Shown: positions 34,407 through 44,491, counted from the stretch's first letter. The stretch: 64,000 bases of DNA from Paenibacillus silvae (GCF_014639235.1 NZ_BMFU01000011.1:83784-147783); one strand, 5' to 3'. Made by a program: numbers and translations. Notes: generated from the letters alone by a model not told the origin.

Positions 34407-35353
34407 GATTTGGACTCTCCTTTCCACTCACGTACTTGAATTGGCGGCAGCAGTTGTTCAATCTGCTCGCGTTGTGGTTCATACCATTCAGGCAGCATCA
34501 ATTTTTCGCCCATGCTCTCTTGCGGCTCATCCCGCGCAAAGCCTGGAGGGTCGGTGGCAATCTCGAACAAAATGCCGCCTGGCTCCCGGAAATATACCGC
34601 ATTGAAGTATTGACGGTCAATCACCGGTGTTGGGTGGTATCCGGTTTGCTCCAGCTCCTGCTGAATCTGTTCATGCTCGGTGTAATCTTTGGCACGCCAT
34701 GCAATGTGATGTACCGTACCCGCACCGCCGATTCCGCGCTGGATGCCTGTCGATTGAATATCAATAATCTGTCCCAGATCACCGCTGGCACGCAGTCGGA
34801 TCAGACCATTCTCTTCATTCACCTGCTCCAGACCCAGCTTGCTGACGAGCACATCCATCGTTTTTTCAGGTACATGACTGTACAGTACCGCACCGCCAAA
34901 GCCCTTGATGGCATGCTCCGGGGTTACTCCGTTAAATGTCCATTGGCTTGGCTGACCGCCTTCGCGTTCAACCAGCTCAAGCAGCAATCCACCTTTATCA
35001 AAGAAACGAATGTAGCTTTCGCCGAATCTCGTTTTATTTTCATATGGGATATCAAAGGAAGCAAGACGTTCCTTCCAGAACGACAGGCTGCCCACAGGTA
35101 CCGCATAGACGGTCACTCCGGTTTGGCCTGAGCCAATGACACCTCTTCTTGCATTTTGCTGTGGGAAAAAGGTAATAATGGTCCCCGGCGCGCCCTGCTC
35201 ATTGCCGTAATACAAGTGATACACGTCTGGTGCATCAAAGTTAATTGTTTTTTTCACCAATCTGAGTCCCAGCACACCTGCGTAAAAATCTACATTTTTC
35301 TGTGCATCGTCAACAAAAGCCGTAATGTGATGAATGCCTGACGTTCTGAACAT
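34403..35353 (-). CDS. mhqO: Ring-cleaving dioxygenase, VOC family, MhqO-like
   Basis: MhqO/MhqA-type VOC dioxygenases are thought to cleave or detoxify hydroquinones. The 316-residue protein has two VOC modules: the first starts SGIHHITAFVDDAQKNVDFYAGVLGL with the metal-site HH, the second includes GTVHHIAWRAKD and YFREPGGILFEIATD with the metal-site Glu. ATG 35353 follows GGGAGTGGAG. It overlaps mhqD by 4 bp. An ATCTT/AAGAT palindrome about 100 bp upstream resembles the arms of MhqR-type operators. Confidence 0.9.
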   Translation of the reverse strand: MFRTSGIHHITAFVDDAQKNVDFYAGVLGLRLVKKTINFDAPDVYHLYYGNEQGAPGTIITFFPQQNARRGVIGSGQTGVTVYAVPVGSLSFWKERLASFDIPYENKTRFGESYIRFFDKGGLLLELVEREGGQPSQWTFNGVTPEHAIKGFGGAVLYSHVPEKTMDVLVSKLGLEQVNEENGLIRLRASGDLGQIIDIQSTGIQRGIGGAGTVHHIAWRAKDYTEHEQIQQELEQTGYHPTPVIDRQYFNAVYFREPGGILFEIATDPPGFARDEPQESMGEKLMLPEWYEPQREQIEQLLPPIQVREWKGESKS

Positions 35354-35456
35354 AATCTCCACTCCCTTGGTTTTGGTTTATACATCATATCTTGGTTGTA
35401 GTATGCTTCTTTTATTTACTGTAAATAAGAATGAACTTACCTTGACTTCGTTATTT

Positions 35457-35472
35457 ATCTTTAAATTAAGAT
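35457..35472. promoter_or_regulatory. Possible MhqR-like operator
   Basis: ATCTTTAAATTAAGAT has ATCTT/AAGAT arms around a 6-nt centre in the AT-rich promoter region of mhqO. The resemblance to Bacillus MhqR sites is from memory and partial. Nothing else was seen in 35354-35592. Confidence 0.35.
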
Positions 35473-35592
35473 TCTTTAAATTTATATTAGTACATTTACA
35501 GCCATTACGCAAGCATTTATTTTAAAATTAAGACTTTAGTGCTGTGAATCTCTTACAAATGGTTCATTTGCACGTTCTAAGGGAGTATATCC

Positions 35593-35625
35593 AAAAAAAA
35601 CAGGCCCCGTTATACGGGAACCTGT
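35593..35625 (-). terminator. Terminator of the CNNM/CBS genes
   Basis: ACAGGCCCCGT and ACGGGAACCTGT pair; the minus strand continues with eight T residues. Confidence 0.88.
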
Positions 35626-35673
35626 CGGTTTAAGCTTAATATCATGTTTGCTAATCCAGCTATATCGCCTTTG

Positions 35674-36756
35674 CTACACCAGCTTCAATTTTTTCGGCGG
35701 ATTTACCAGATCCTTATGCTCATACTCATCCTTGATATCCCCGACAATCTCTTCAAGAATATCCTCCATTGTGACCATACCAATCGTATCCCCGGCTTCG
35801 TTTCTCACCGATGCGATATGCACGCGGCTCTGCTGCATCTGAACAAGCACATCCTTGATCGGAGTTCGCTCCGAGAAGCTTGGCATTGGATGTATGAAGG
35901 TGTCCATACTGAACTCCCTGCCTGCGGCCACACTGGTCAATGTTTGCTTCGTATTAATAAAGCCGACAAAATGGTTGGTTTCTCCGTGTGCAATGACGGG
36001 ATATCTCGTATATTCATGCTGGTTCAACACCTCGATAATCTGATCCAGCGGCATATCTTTATTGAGTGTAACAATTTTGGTGCGTGGAATCATAATCTCC
36101 TGGAGCAGACGCTCGTCAAACGCAAAAATATTTTTGAGGTAATCCAGCTCGGTTTGGTTGATTTCCCCGCTCTCATACGATTGTGCCATAATCAGCTTCA
36201 GCTCCTCTTCGGAGTGAACCGTATCATGTCCGGCAGGTTTGATCCCGAACATACCAAGCAACAAACGAGCCGCGCCATTCAAAGCATAGATGAACGGATT
36301 CATGATTTTACCGAACCAATAGAGCGGTGGTGCAAGCATTAAAGTCATGCGCTCGGCAAACTGGATAGCCAATGTTTTGGGCGCAAGCTCACCAATCACG
36401 ACATGCAGGAAAGTAATCACTGCCAGCGCAATACCGTAAGACAGAACGGTGGACAGAGCGGCAGGCACTTCCAGACTTTCAAATAACGGATGCAGCATCT
36501 TCTCTACCGTCGGTTCACCCAAAGCCCCAAGCACAAGAGCCGTAATCGTAATACCAAGTTGACATGCAGACAGATAATAATCCAGATGTTGTGCCACTTT
36601 TTTGGCGACCACTGCTTTTTTGTTGCCTTCCGCGATCAATTGATCAATACGTGACATCCGCACTTTCAGAATCGCAAATTCGGCACCAACAAAAAACGCG
36701 GTCAAACCGATAAATACAACGACTAAAAATAAATTCAAGGCTATTATTCCGTCCAA
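35674..36756 (-). CDS. CNNM-domain/CBS protein (hemolysin-like), lacking CorC domain
   Basis: CNNM (DUF21) plus CBS proteins handle Mg2+ or related cations in the membrane. The 360-residue protein has a hydrophobic DUF21 region (about 1-195; [31 protein letters not shown]) and a CBS pair (about 210-345; [45 protein letters not shown]). It then stops, with no C-terminal CorC/HlyC domain, unlike the paralogue upstream. The start is a TTG (36754-36756) separated from GGAGGTG by a small hairpin. It follows the paralogue by 110 bp and shares its unusual leader. Confidence 0.88.
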   Translation of the reverse strand: MDGIIALNLFLVVVFIGLTAFFVGAEFAILKVRMSRIDQLIAEGNKKAVVAKKVAQHLDYYLSACQLGITITALVLGALGEPTVEKMLHPLFESLEVPAALSTVLSYGIALAVITFLHVVIGELAPKTLAIQFAERMTLMLAPPLYWFGKIMNPFIYALNGAARLLLGMFGIKPAGHDTVHSEEELKLIMAQSYESGEINQTELDYLKNIFAFDERLLQEIMIPRTKIVTLNKDMPLDQIIEVLNQHEYTRYPVIAHGETNHFVGFINTKQTLTSVAAGREFSMDTFIHPMPSFSERTPIKDVLVQMQQSRVHIASVRNEAGDTIGMVTMEDILEEIVGDIKDEYEHKDLVNPPKKLKLV

Positions 36757-36762
36757 TGACTT

Positions 36763-36787
36763 CCCTCAGATTGAGGGATTCACCTCC
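36763..36787 (-). promoter_or_regulatory. Shine-Dalgarno plus hairpin leader of the first CNNM gene
   Basis: GGAGGTG (36781-36787) is followed on the minus strand by a perfect CCCTCA...TGAGGG hairpin (36763-36777), then AGTCA and the TTG start. The ribosome site is 24 nt from the start in sequence, but folding the hairpin would bring it to a usable distance. The second CNNM gene has the same layout and spacing. Confidence 0.6.
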
Positions 36788-36866
36788 ATTAAGTTTAGAA
36801 ATATACATCAGAGCAACGTTTCAGGTGATCAAACATCTCAAATAGCTCTTCGCTTTAAATCAACAA

Positions 36867-38204
36867 TTAAGCCAGATCGCTTGCAGGTTCTTCAGCCTCA
36901 GTGCCCTGTACACGCTCAAGCAGCACCTGCTTGATGTGATAGTTCTCGGCATCCACAACGGTCCAGACATAGTCGCCGTGTTCCACGGTATCTCCTTTTT
37001 CCACACCGACACCCTTCTGGTACTGAATCCATCCGGCAACGGTATCCATCTCTTCATTACCCTCGAACACCATCCCGAATTGACGCTCCAGTTCATCCAG
37101 CAGCACACGTCCGTTGATCAGATACTGGTTTTCCCCGGTTTCCTGAATGTCTGCCACTTCATCTGCGTCGAACTCATCCCGAATCTCGCCGACCAGCTCC
37201 TCAAGAATATCCTCCATCGTAATAATTCCCGAAGTACCGCCGTATTCATCCACGACAACAGCCATGTGCACACGTTCCTGCTGCATTTTGATCATCGCAT
37301 CCTGAATGGAGGTCACTTCCGACACAAATGGGATTTCACGCACGAATTCACTCAATTGATGTGCCCGTGTCGCTACCATGTCCGGCAAAATCTTCTTCAC
37401 ATTCACCACGCCGATAATGCGGTCTTTGTCTCCATCCTCAATTACGGGATATCTGGAGTAATTATGCTCATCCAAAATCGGAATAATATCGTCATAGGTC
37501 ATATCCTGATTCAGTGTAATCAGTTCGGTACGCGGAACCATGATGTCTTTGGCATCCCGTTCGTCGAACACAAAAACATTTTCCAAATATGAAAGCTTCG
37601 TCTGATTACTCTCATCGCCTTCATAGCTCTGATTCATAATAATTTTAATCTCGTCCTCTGAGTAGGCCTGATCATGCCCGGCAGGTTTCACTCCAAATCC
37701 ACGCAAAACGACACGGGATGCACCGTTGAGCGCCCAAATGAACGGATACATGATTTTACCAAACCAGTACAGCGGCGGCGAAAGTAATAATGTCAGTTTT
37801 TCGGAAAACTGAATCGCCAGCGTTTTGGGTGCCATCTCACCCACAACGACGTGCAAAAACGTAACGAGAATAAAAGCTATCGCATAAGAAGCAATCGCCG
37901 AGATGGAGGCAGGTACATCCAGATAGCTGAACACCGGATACAGCAATCTTTCCACCGTTGGTTTACCCAAAGCCCCGAGTCCCAAGGCGGTAACGGTAAT
38001 ACCAAGCTGACAGGCAGATAGATAATAATCGAGATCCGAGACAACCTTTTTGGCTAACACAGCCTGTTTATTTCCCTCGGCAACCAGTTGATCCACCCTT
38101 GATGTACGAATCTTGACTACTGCAAACTCCGATGCCACGAAAAATGCAGTCAGTACAATCAAGATGATAAGTAATGCGATATTTAATATGGTAATTATGT
38201 CCAA
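36867..38204 (-). CDS. CNNM-domain/CBS/CorC-HlyC protein (hemolysin-like)
   Basis: Full-length member of the same family as its downstream neighbour: 445 residues with a DUF21 membrane region ([32 protein letters not shown]), a CBS pair ([47 protein letters not shown]) and a C-terminal CorC/HlyC transporter-associated domain (about 355-435). It starts at TTG 38204 in the same Shine-Dalgarno-hairpin context. Likely role is membrane cation (Mg2+) transport or sensing. The pair is a tandem duplication. Confidence 0.9.
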   Translation of the reverse strand: MDIITILNIALLIILIVLTAFFVASEFAVVKIRTSRVDQLVAEGNKQAVLAKKVVSDLDYYLSACQLGITVTALGLGALGKPTVERLLYPVFSYLDVPASISAIASYAIAFILVTFLHVVVGEMAPKTLAIQFSEKLTLLLSPPLYWFGKIMYPFIWALNGASRVVLRGFGVKPAGHDQAYSEDEIKIIMNQSYEGDESNQTKLSYLENVFVFDERDAKDIMVPRTELITLNQDMTYDDIIPILDEHNYSRYPVIEDGDKDRIIGVVNVKKILPDMVATRAHQLSEFVREIPFVSEVTSIQDAMIKMQQERVHMAVVVDEYGGTSGIITMEDILEELVGEIRDEFDADEVADIQETGENQYLINGRVLLDELERQFGMVFEGNEEMDTVAGWIQYQKGVGVEKGDTVEHGDYVWTVVDAENYHIKQVLLERVQGTEAEEPASDLA

Positions 38205-38210
38205 AGACTT

Positions 38211-38235
38211 CCCCGATCCTCAGGGATTCACCTCC
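38211..38235 (-). promoter_or_regulatory. Shine-Dalgarno plus hairpin leader of the second CNNM gene
   Basis: GGAGGTG (38229-38235) lies 24 nt before the TTG start, separated by CCCTGAGGATCGGGG, which can pair CCC(T) with (G)GGG. Spacing equals that of the downstream paralogue. The rest of 38236-38852 contains only the hairpin at 38724-38776; no gene is visible. Confidence 0.55.
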
Positions 38236-38723
38236 AAAGATAGTTACAGCGCCATATAGTAACGTTTATGTCGTTAACCATTCATACGCTGTTTAGTGCC
38301 TGAAGTTAATAGCCTATAACTATTAATATGCCAAACGTATATAAAAATCAGTTCATGATCATTTTTGAATGCATCGCATCATGATCTTGTAAATCTAAAA
38401 CAGGAATCCAAGATGAAGCCAATAACGTCCATGACGTTTTAGAAACGACTTCAATCAAAACGGGTTACCCCTCATGCTGTCCATTGTTCCTTGATCAACT
38501 CCACCTAGATTCTCCATTTGGACAATTTACAATATCGCCTACCCAATAGATATCCACCTCCCAACGTATCGATTCCTGTTTCCGAAAAGTATATCATGGT
38601 TTGATCCAAACCATCCAGTTGCACGTTATGGTTTGGCACAAGCTTACAGTCTATTGTTCACAGAATAGTCTATATGTATGTTAAGCTCTGGCCGCTCAAA
38701 CTCGATATAAAGTATTACGCAGC

Positions 38724-38776
38724 AAACAGCCCGCAGGATGCAAATACCTTTCGGTACCCCATCGTACGGGCTGTTT
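38724..38776 (-). terminator. Long hairpin after purD
   Basis: AAACAGCCCG and CGGGCTGTTT pair perfectly around a 33-nt loop, about 80 bp after the purD stop. The T run is short, so it may be a weak terminator or a processing stem. Confidence 0.55.
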
Positions 38777-38852
38777 CAATTAGGTTTGGAACGCTATTAT
38801 GCTCACACTCCCACGGATTACACCGCTTGAATGCTGCGTATTCATATGCCGC

Positions 38853-40118
38853 TTAGACTAAAGCCTTGGCTGCAATGTCGCTGCGCTGATGTTTGCCCTC
38901 GAATTGAATACGCTCTGCCTGGGCATATGCTTTGGCTCTTGCATCCGCAATATCTGTGCCTAGGCCAACAACACCCAGGATTCGCCCACCATTCGTTACC
39001 CATTCTCCGGCTTCGTTACGAGCGGTTCCTGCATGGAATACGACGCCCTCATGCACCTCATCCAGTCCGTTGATAACGACACCTTTCGCGTATGGACCCG
39101 GATATCCGCCGGAAGCGAGCACGACACATACTGCAGCCTCGTCACTCCACTCAATCTCAATATCAGCTAATTTCCCGTGCACCGTTGCCCAGAAAATGTC
39201 CAGCAAATCACTTTTCAGACGTGGCAAGACCACTTGCGTCTCTGGATCTCCAAAACGTGCGTTGAACTCAATCGTTTTGGGCTTGCCATCCGGGGAGATC
39301 ATCAGACCCGCGAACAATACACCACGGAATGGCCGACCTTCGGATACCATCGCTTTCGCTGTTGGCTTGATAATCGTCTCCACCGCTTCTTCAATAATGG
39401 AAGCAGGAATATGGGGCAGCGGGGAGTACGTTCCCATTCCACCCGTATTGGGACCCTGATCATGATCGAAGACAGGCTTGTGATCTTGTGCTGCCGCCAT
39501 CGGACGTACGGTCTCGCCATCCACAAAAGCCAGAATCGACATCTCCTGTCCCGCGAGGAATTCTTCAATAATGACCTTTGCTCCAGCCTCGCCAAATACC
39601 TTATCAACCATAATGCTGCGCAGCGCCTGATTCGCTTCTTCGCGAGAATAGGCAACGGTAACTCCTTTACCAGCAGCCAGTCCATCCGCTTTAATGACCA
39701 CCGGAATGGCCTGCTCATCCAGATAGGCTTGAGCCTGCTCGTAGTTATCGAACTTCTCATAGGCAGCAGTAGGAATATGATACTTGTGCAGCAGGTCCTT
39801 CATAAACGTTTTGCTGCCTTCGATCTCTGCCGCATTACGGCGCGGTCCGAAGACCGGAATGCCTGTCGAGTCAAACGCATCTACAATCCCGTCCGCCAGC
39901 GGATCATCCGGTCCGATCACGACAAGGTCTACCTTCAGCTCCACAGCAAGTGCCTTGAGCTTGTCGAATTCATGTACAGCAATTGGATGACATTCCGCCA
40001 GCTGCGCAATCCCTGCATTCCCCGGTGCACAGTGAATCTTGCCTGCCTTGGGACTCTTCGCCAGCGCCCAGATGATCGCATGCTCGCGGCCACCGCCGCC
40101 AACAACCAAAATATCCAT
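38853..40118 (-). CDS. purD: Phosphoribosylamine-glycine ligase
   Basis: PurD joins glycine to phosphoribosylamine using ATP. The 421-residue ATP-grasp protein begins MDILVVGGGGREHAI, has PVVIKADGLAAGKGVTVAY and the PNTGGMGTYSP and EFNARFGDPETQ motifs of the family. ATG 40118 follows GGAGGGG. It is the last gene of the pur operon, 165 bp after purH, with a small 9-bp inverted repeat in the gap. Confidence 0.95.
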   Translation of the reverse strand: MDILVVGGGGREHAIIWALAKSPKAGKIHCAPGNAGIAQLAECHPIAVHEFDKLKALAVELKVDLVVIGPDDPLADGIVDAFDSTGIPVFGPRRNAAEIEGSKTFMKDLLHKYHIPTAAYEKFDNYEQAQAYLDEQAIPVVIKADGLAAGKGVTVAYSREEANQALRSIMVDKVFGEAGAKVIIEEFLAGQEMSILAFVDGETVRPMAAAQDHKPVFDHDQGPNTGGMGTYSPLPHIPASIIEEAVETIIKPTAKAMVSEGRPFRGVLFAGLMISPDGKPKTIEFNARFGDPETQVVLPRLKSDLLDIFWATVHGKLADIEIEWSDEAAVCVVLASGGYPGPYAKGVVINGLDEVHEGVVFHAGTARNEAGEWVTNGGRILGVVGLGTDIADARAKAYAQAERIQFEGKHQRSDIAAKALV

Positions 40119-40216
40119 TCGTCTGTTCCCCTCCACGCTTCAATAGTATTGGTATGTTCACACATATCAGATCGTATCTCTTCCTGAAAAAAGGAGTGTC
40201 CCATACGTCATGAGCA

Positions 40217-40248
40217 TGACAGGTGACACCCCCTTGTAACACCTGTCA
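40217..40248. repeat. Inverted repeat between purH and purD
   Basis: TGACAGGTG (40217-40225) and CACCTGTCA (40240-40248) are perfect arms with a 14-nt loop and no T run. It may slow or modulate transcription into purD. Confidence 0.5.
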
Positions 40249-40283
40249 CTTATAATGACAGATTATAGCTTATACCTTCGTGC

Positions 40284-41831
40284 CTAGTGTTTGAAATGAC
40301 GTACGCCTGTAAATACCATAGCAATGCCGTATTCATTGGCAACTTTGATGGACTCTTCATCTTTAATCGAGCCGCCTGGCTGAATAACCGCTGTGATACC
40401 GGCTTTCGCTGCGAGCTCCAACGTGTCACCCATCGGGAAGAATGCGTCGGAAGCAAGAACTGCACCTTTTGCCAGCTCGCCAGCTTGCTCAATTGCAATT
40501 TTGGCAGCACCGACACGGTTCATTTGTCCTGCGCCAACACCTACGGTCATGTCGTTCGCAGCAAGTACAATGGCGTTGGACTTCACATGTTTAACGACTT
40601 TCCAGCCAAACAACAGCTGTTTCAGTTCCTCTTCGGAAGGCGCACGGTCCGTCACCACGTTAAGCTCGCTCGCTTCAATGGAGTGTACGTCCGATTGCTG
40701 CACGATCATACCGCCGTCAATCGATGTCACCACGAATTGGCTTTCGCGGTTGCGAGCTGCACTCAGCTCACCTGTTTTGAGCAAACGAATGTTTTTCTTT
40801 TTCGTCAGGATATCCAATGCTTCTTGGGTAAAATCAGGCGCGAGTACGATTTCCAGGAAAATCTCGCTCAGCTTGTTCGCCGTATCGCTGTCGATGATGC
40901 GGTTTGCTGCCACAATTCCACCAAAAATCGATGTTGGGTCAGCAGCATAAGCTTTGCCGTACGCCTCATAGATACTCTCACCGATTCCCACACCGCAAGG
41001 GTTCATATGTTTCACAGCAACCACAGCAGGCTCTTCAAATTCCTTGACGATCTGCAATGCTGCGTTAGCATCGTTGATGTTATTGTAGGACAGCTCTTTG
41101 CCGTGCAGCTGCTCGGCTGCTGTCAATGTATCCTGTGCAGCCAGCGGTTTGCGGTAGAATGCTGCCTGTTGGTGTGGATTTTCGCCATAGCGCAAATCCT
41201 GGAGCTTTTCATAAGTAACCGTCAAGCGCTCTGGCAGCGGGTCGCCATTAACGTTGGAAAGGTAGTCGGAGATGAGTGCATCGTAAGCCGCCGTATGACG
41301 GAACACTTTTGCCGCAAGCCGTTTGCGAGTTTCAAGGGTGGTATCTCCACCGCTGCGAACTTCCTCCAGCACTTGGCTGTAGTCTGCAGCATCAACAACA
41401 ACGCTGACAAAAGCATGATTTTTCGCCGCAGAACGAAGCATGGTTGGGCCGCCGATATCAATGTTCTCGATGGCATCTTCATAGGCTACATCCGGTTTCG
41501 CGATCGTTTCCTGGAAAGGATACAGGTTAACAACAACCAGATCGATATAACCTAGACCAAGCTCCTGCATTTGGCGTGTATGCTCTTCGTTATCACGAAC
41601 AGCAAGCAATCCGCTGTGAACTGCCGGATGCAATGTTTTGACACGCCCGTCCATAATTTCCGGGAATCCGGTCACATCCGAAATTCCGATGACAGGAACG
41701 CCTTCCTTCGACAACAGGCTGCTTGTACCTCCTGTCGAAATAATCTCCACACCCATTTGCGACAGCTCGCGGCAAAAGTCCACGATGCCTGTTTTATCCG
41801 ATACGCTGACCAGCGCTCTTTTGATACTCAC
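40284..41831 (-). CDS. purH: Bifunctional AICAR transformylase/IMP cyclohydrolase
   Basis: PurH does the last two steps to IMP. The 515-residue protein has the N-terminal cyclohydrolase ([24 protein letters not shown]) and the C-terminal transformylase ([24 protein letters not shown], and a [13 protein letters not shown] end). The start is GTG 41831, 7 nt after AAAGGAGGAG; a longer frame lacks a ribosome site. A long-form MITE-like element fills the gap to purN. Confidence 0.95.
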   Translation of the reverse strand: MSIKRALVSVSDKTGIVDFCRELSQMGVEIISTGGTSSLLSKEGVPVIGISDVTGFPEIMDGRVKTLHPAVHSGLLAVRDNEEHTRQMQELGLGYIDLVVVNLYPFQETIAKPDVAYEDAIENIDIGGPTMLRSAAKNHAFVSVVVDAADYSQVLEEVRSGGDTTLETRKRLAAKVFRHTAAYDALISDYLSNVNGDPLPERLTVTYEKLQDLRYGENPHQQAAFYRKPLAAQDTLTAAEQLHGKELSYNNINDANAALQIVKEFEEPAVVAVKHMNPCGVGIGESIYEAYGKAYAADPTSIFGGIVAANRIIDSDTANKLSEIFLEIVLAPDFTQEALDILTKKKNIRLLKTGELSAARNRESQFVVTSIDGGMIVQQSDVHSIEASELNVVTDRAPSEEELKQLLFGWKVVKHVKSNAIVLAANDMTVGVGAGQMNRVGAAKIAIEQAGELAKGAVLASDAFFPMGDTLELAAKAGITAVIQPGGSIKDEESIKVANEYGIAMVFTGVRHFKH

Positions 41832-41941
41832 AATATGCTCCTCCTTTAATGTCCCATAAGCTTCGCGTTTCCTGACGAAACACAGCCGATTTATTTCCCG
41901 AGAAATATCACAAAATGCGTACCAACATTCGACTTCTGTTA

Positions 41942-42169
41942 TATAAGTTGATAAAGGATTTCCACACTGAGCCACTACGAGAACAGAATAATCTTTTGAT
42001 CGCTGTTATTCCTGGATTTTTTCGAACGATTTTTTTAATGGTAAAAATCAAGTAATAAGCCTATGCTTCCGATGCAGCTTTCTTTCAGAAAGCTTTCAGG
42101 CGAACGCTTTGCTTCTCCAGCTTATTTCTGTTCTCTCCGTTAGAGTGTGAAAAAAAATCTCAACTTATA
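41942..42169 (+). repeat. Hairpin (MITE-like) element, copy 3 (long form)
   Basis: TATAAGTTGA (41942) and CAACTTATA (ending 42169) form the ends. Inside are GAATAATC, CGCTGTTATTCC, GATTTTTT and the extra hairpin block CGATGCAGCTTTCTTTC (42070-42086), also found in copy 5. The right end touches the purN stop codon. Confidence 0.8.
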
Positions 42170-42787
42170 TTAAACCGGTTTGTTAATGGTAACGTGGCGT
42201 CCGTTCAACTGGACCAGACCTTGCGCAAACCAGGATACCACTTCAGGGTACAGCTGCTGCTCGGCTGCATGAATGGCTTTGCTGATTTTTTCAGCTGTAT
42301 CTCCAGGCTGCACTGGAACCGGGTGCTGGGCAATAATCGGCCCCGTATCCATTCCCCCGTCAACAAAATGTACGGTCACACCGGTCACTTTCACACCATA
42401 CTCCAGTGCTTGTCCAATGGCATCCTTGCCTGTAAATGCTGGCAGCAGGGATGGATGAATATTGATAAGTCGGCCTGCGTAACGTTCCACCATTACTGAA
42501 GTCAGCAGTCTCATATACCCCGCAAGCACAACCAGATCAATCTGTTTAGACTCAAGCACTTCAATAATCTCTGCCTCGTATGCTTCACGCGAAGCATACG
42601 CCTTAGGTGTAAACAAATGGCAGTCTACACCTGCATCCTGTGCTCGCTGCACAACCTGTGCAGCAGGCTTGTCACAGACCAGCAGCTCCACCGAAGCGTT
42701 CAAAGCACCATTGCGTGCTGCATCGACCAGAGACTGAAAGTTACTTCCTGTCCCTGAGGCGAATACAGCAATGCGGTAGTTTGTCAT
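42170..42787 (-). CDS. purN: Phosphoribosylglycinamide formyltransferase
   Basis: PurN formylates GAR using 10-formyl-THF. The 205-residue protein has FASGTGSNFQ, the IHPSLLPAF motif, and VHFVDGGMDTGPIIAQ with catalytic Asp/His. Its ATG overlaps the purM stop (TAATG). The MITE-like copy 3 ends exactly at its stop codon, so the gene's 3' end borders the insertion. Confidence 0.95.
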   Translation of the reverse strand: MTNYRIAVFASGTGSNFQSLVDAARNGALNASVELLVCDKPAAQVVQRAQDAGVDCHLFTPKAYASREAYEAEIIEVLESKQIDLVVLAGYMRLLTSVMVERYAGRLINIHPSLLPAFTGKDAIGQALEYGVKVTGVTVHFVDGGMDTGPIIAQHPVPVQPGDTAEKISKAIHAAEQQLYPEVVSWFAQGLVQLNGRHVTINKPV

Positions 42788-43827
42788 TAAACATCCGCTC
42801 CCGTGAAGGTTACTCGCGCATCTCCTTCAGTTACACAGCCGATGATGTACGCTTCTTCACCCGATGCTTTCAATTGCTCCAATGCTTTCGCTGCATCTGC
42901 TTCGTTCACAACCAACACAAGCCCGATGCCCATGTTAAAGGTAGTGAACATATCACGGTTGGAAACATCACCTTTTTGCTGTAACAGATTAAAAATCGGC
43001 AGAATAGGCCATGAGCCATAATCAATATCCACATTCACGCTGCTTGGCAGCATACGCGGGATATTTTCAATAAATCCACCGCCTGTAATGTGAGCCATGC
43101 CTTTTACTTTCACGTTTTCCAGCAGGGACAACAGTGGTTTTACGTAAATTTTTGTTGGCTCCAGCAGCGCATCTCCCAGCTTACCGCCCAGCTCTGCCAA
43201 TTCCGAGTGCAGATCCAAACCAGCTTCTTCGAGCAGCAATCTGCGAACCAGGGAGAAGCCGTTACTGTGTACACCACTGGAAGCGAGACCGATGACTGTG
43301 TCTCCAGGTGCAATGGTTGTGCCGTTGATGATCTTTGCTTTGTCCACAATACCAACCGTGAAACCCGCAATATCATACTCGCCTTCACTGTACATACCCG
43401 GCATCTCAGCCGTTTCGCCACCGATCAGCGCACAGCCGGACTGATGACAGCCTTCTGCGATACCGGCAACGATGGCTTCAATCTTCTCAGGAATGACCTT
43501 GTCGCAAGCGAGGTAGTCCAGGAAGAACAACGGCTCAGCGCCTTGTACGACGATATCATTCACACACATGGCTACTGCGTCAATCCCGATCGTGTCGTGA
43601 CGGTCCATGGCAAAAGCAATTTTCAGCTTCGTGCCAACACCGTCTGTACCGGAAACCAGTACCGGCTCATCATATTTATCTTTGTTCAAGCCGAACAGCG
43701 CTCCGAATCCACCCAGATCAGTCATCACTTCCGGACGGAAGGTACGCTTTACGTGTTTCTTCATCCGTTCAACCGCTTCATTGCCTGCCGCGATATCCAC
43801 GCCGGCCTTTTTATATGCTTCGGACAC
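42787..43827 (-). CDS. purM: Phosphoribosylformylglycinamidine cyclo-ligase
   Basis: PurM closes the imidazole ring to form AIR. The 346-residue protein has [33 protein letters not shown] and [15 protein letters not shown] at 43827 is taken as start, with GAGGG just upstream; a GTG three codons earlier is possible. It is coupled to purN by one base of overlap. A MITE-like copy separates it from the gene before. Confidence 0.95.
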   Translation of the reverse strand: MSEAYKKAGVDIAAGNEAVERMKKHVKRTFRPEVMTDLGGFGALFGLNKDKYDEPVLVSGTDGVGTKLKIAFAMDRHDTIGIDAVAMCVNDIVVQGAEPLFFLDYLACDKVIPEKIEAIVAGIAEGCHQSGCALIGGETAEMPGMYSEGEYDIAGFTVGIVDKAKIINGTTIAPGDTVIGLASSGVHSNGFSLVRRLLLEEAGLDLHSELAELGGKLGDALLEPTKIYVKPLLSLLENVKVKGMAHITGGGFIENIPRMLPSSVNVDIDYGSWPILPIFNLLQQKGDVSNRDMFTTFNMGIGLVLVVNEADAAKALEQLKASGEEAYIIGCVTEGDARVTFTGADV

Positions 43828-43852
43828 AACCCTCACACCCTTCGTATCTTGT

Positions 43853-44044
43853 ATAAATCGAGTTTAAAATATTTACACCGTACACTCCGATGACAGAATA
43901 ACCTTCCAATCGCTGTTATCCCCAGATTTTTTTGATTCCCTTTTTTTAAAGGGAAAATCCGGTGATAAAGGCGAACGCTTCGCTTCTTCAGGTTTTTTCT
44001 GTCCTCTTCGTTTTATGTGTAAATGAAAAGTCCAACTCATTTAT
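43853..44044 (+). repeat. Hairpin (MITE-like) element, copy 4
   Basis: The stretch has GAATAACCTTCC, the core CGCTGTTATCCCCAGATTTT, a GATTCCCTTT...AAAGGGAAAATCC hairpin and GGCGAACGCTTCGCTTC, with degenerate ends. Its right end covers the last bases and stop codon of the Imm26-like gene. Confidence 0.85.
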
Positions 44045-44480
44045 TGCTACTCATCTCTAACAGATGAATCTGTACCAATTCAAATCCAGCTACGCCCATT
44101 GTAATGTACTGGCTGTACTCTTCTGGTGGAATCATTCGAATGTATTCGTCACCGTTGTATACTGCACCAGCACACTGGAATACTTGCAGTTCCTTTTTCT
44201 CCGGAGTTAGCGGGATATTACCAACAATGCGCCATGTGCCATCTTTCAGCAGCTTGGGTGAAGTGAAGATCACGCTGCTCTTACGTTTACCATAAGAATA
44301 GACAAGGAAATCGCCGTCTTCCAAACTTACAGTTTCGTCACGCTGAATGCTCATCACGCCGAACGAAAAAGCTTTTTTGAAGCGATCTCTCAGTGCACAT
44401 ACAACCTGACAGACAGCAAACCGTCCATCATGCATCGGGATCAGAAAAATATCACCTTCATTATAGCTTTTTCTTGCCAT
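44037..44480 (-). CDS. Imm26-like protein within the purine operon
   Basis: The 147-residue protein resembles the Imm26 (immunity protein 26) family: an N-terminal GDIFLIPMHDGRFAVCQVV segment, a central region with YSYGKRKSSVIFTSPKLLKDGTWRIVGNIPLT and FQCAGAVYNGDEYIRMIP. Imm26 proteins are often predicted toxin-immunity factors, but the role is unproved. It lies between purF (12 bp downstream of this gene's start) and purM, in the purine transcript, which is an unusual place for such a gene. It starts at ATG 44480 with AGGAGG upstream. No toxin gene is nearby. Confidence 0.6.
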   Translation of the reverse strand: MARKSYNEGDIFLIPMHDGRFAVCQVVCALRDRFKKAFSFGVMSIQRDETVSLEDGDFLVYSYGKRKSSVIFTSPKLLKDGTWRIVGNIPLTPEKKELQVFQCAGAVYNGDEYIRMIPPEEYSQYITMGVAGFELVQIHLLEMSSNK

Positions 44481-44491
44481 AAGCTAACCTC

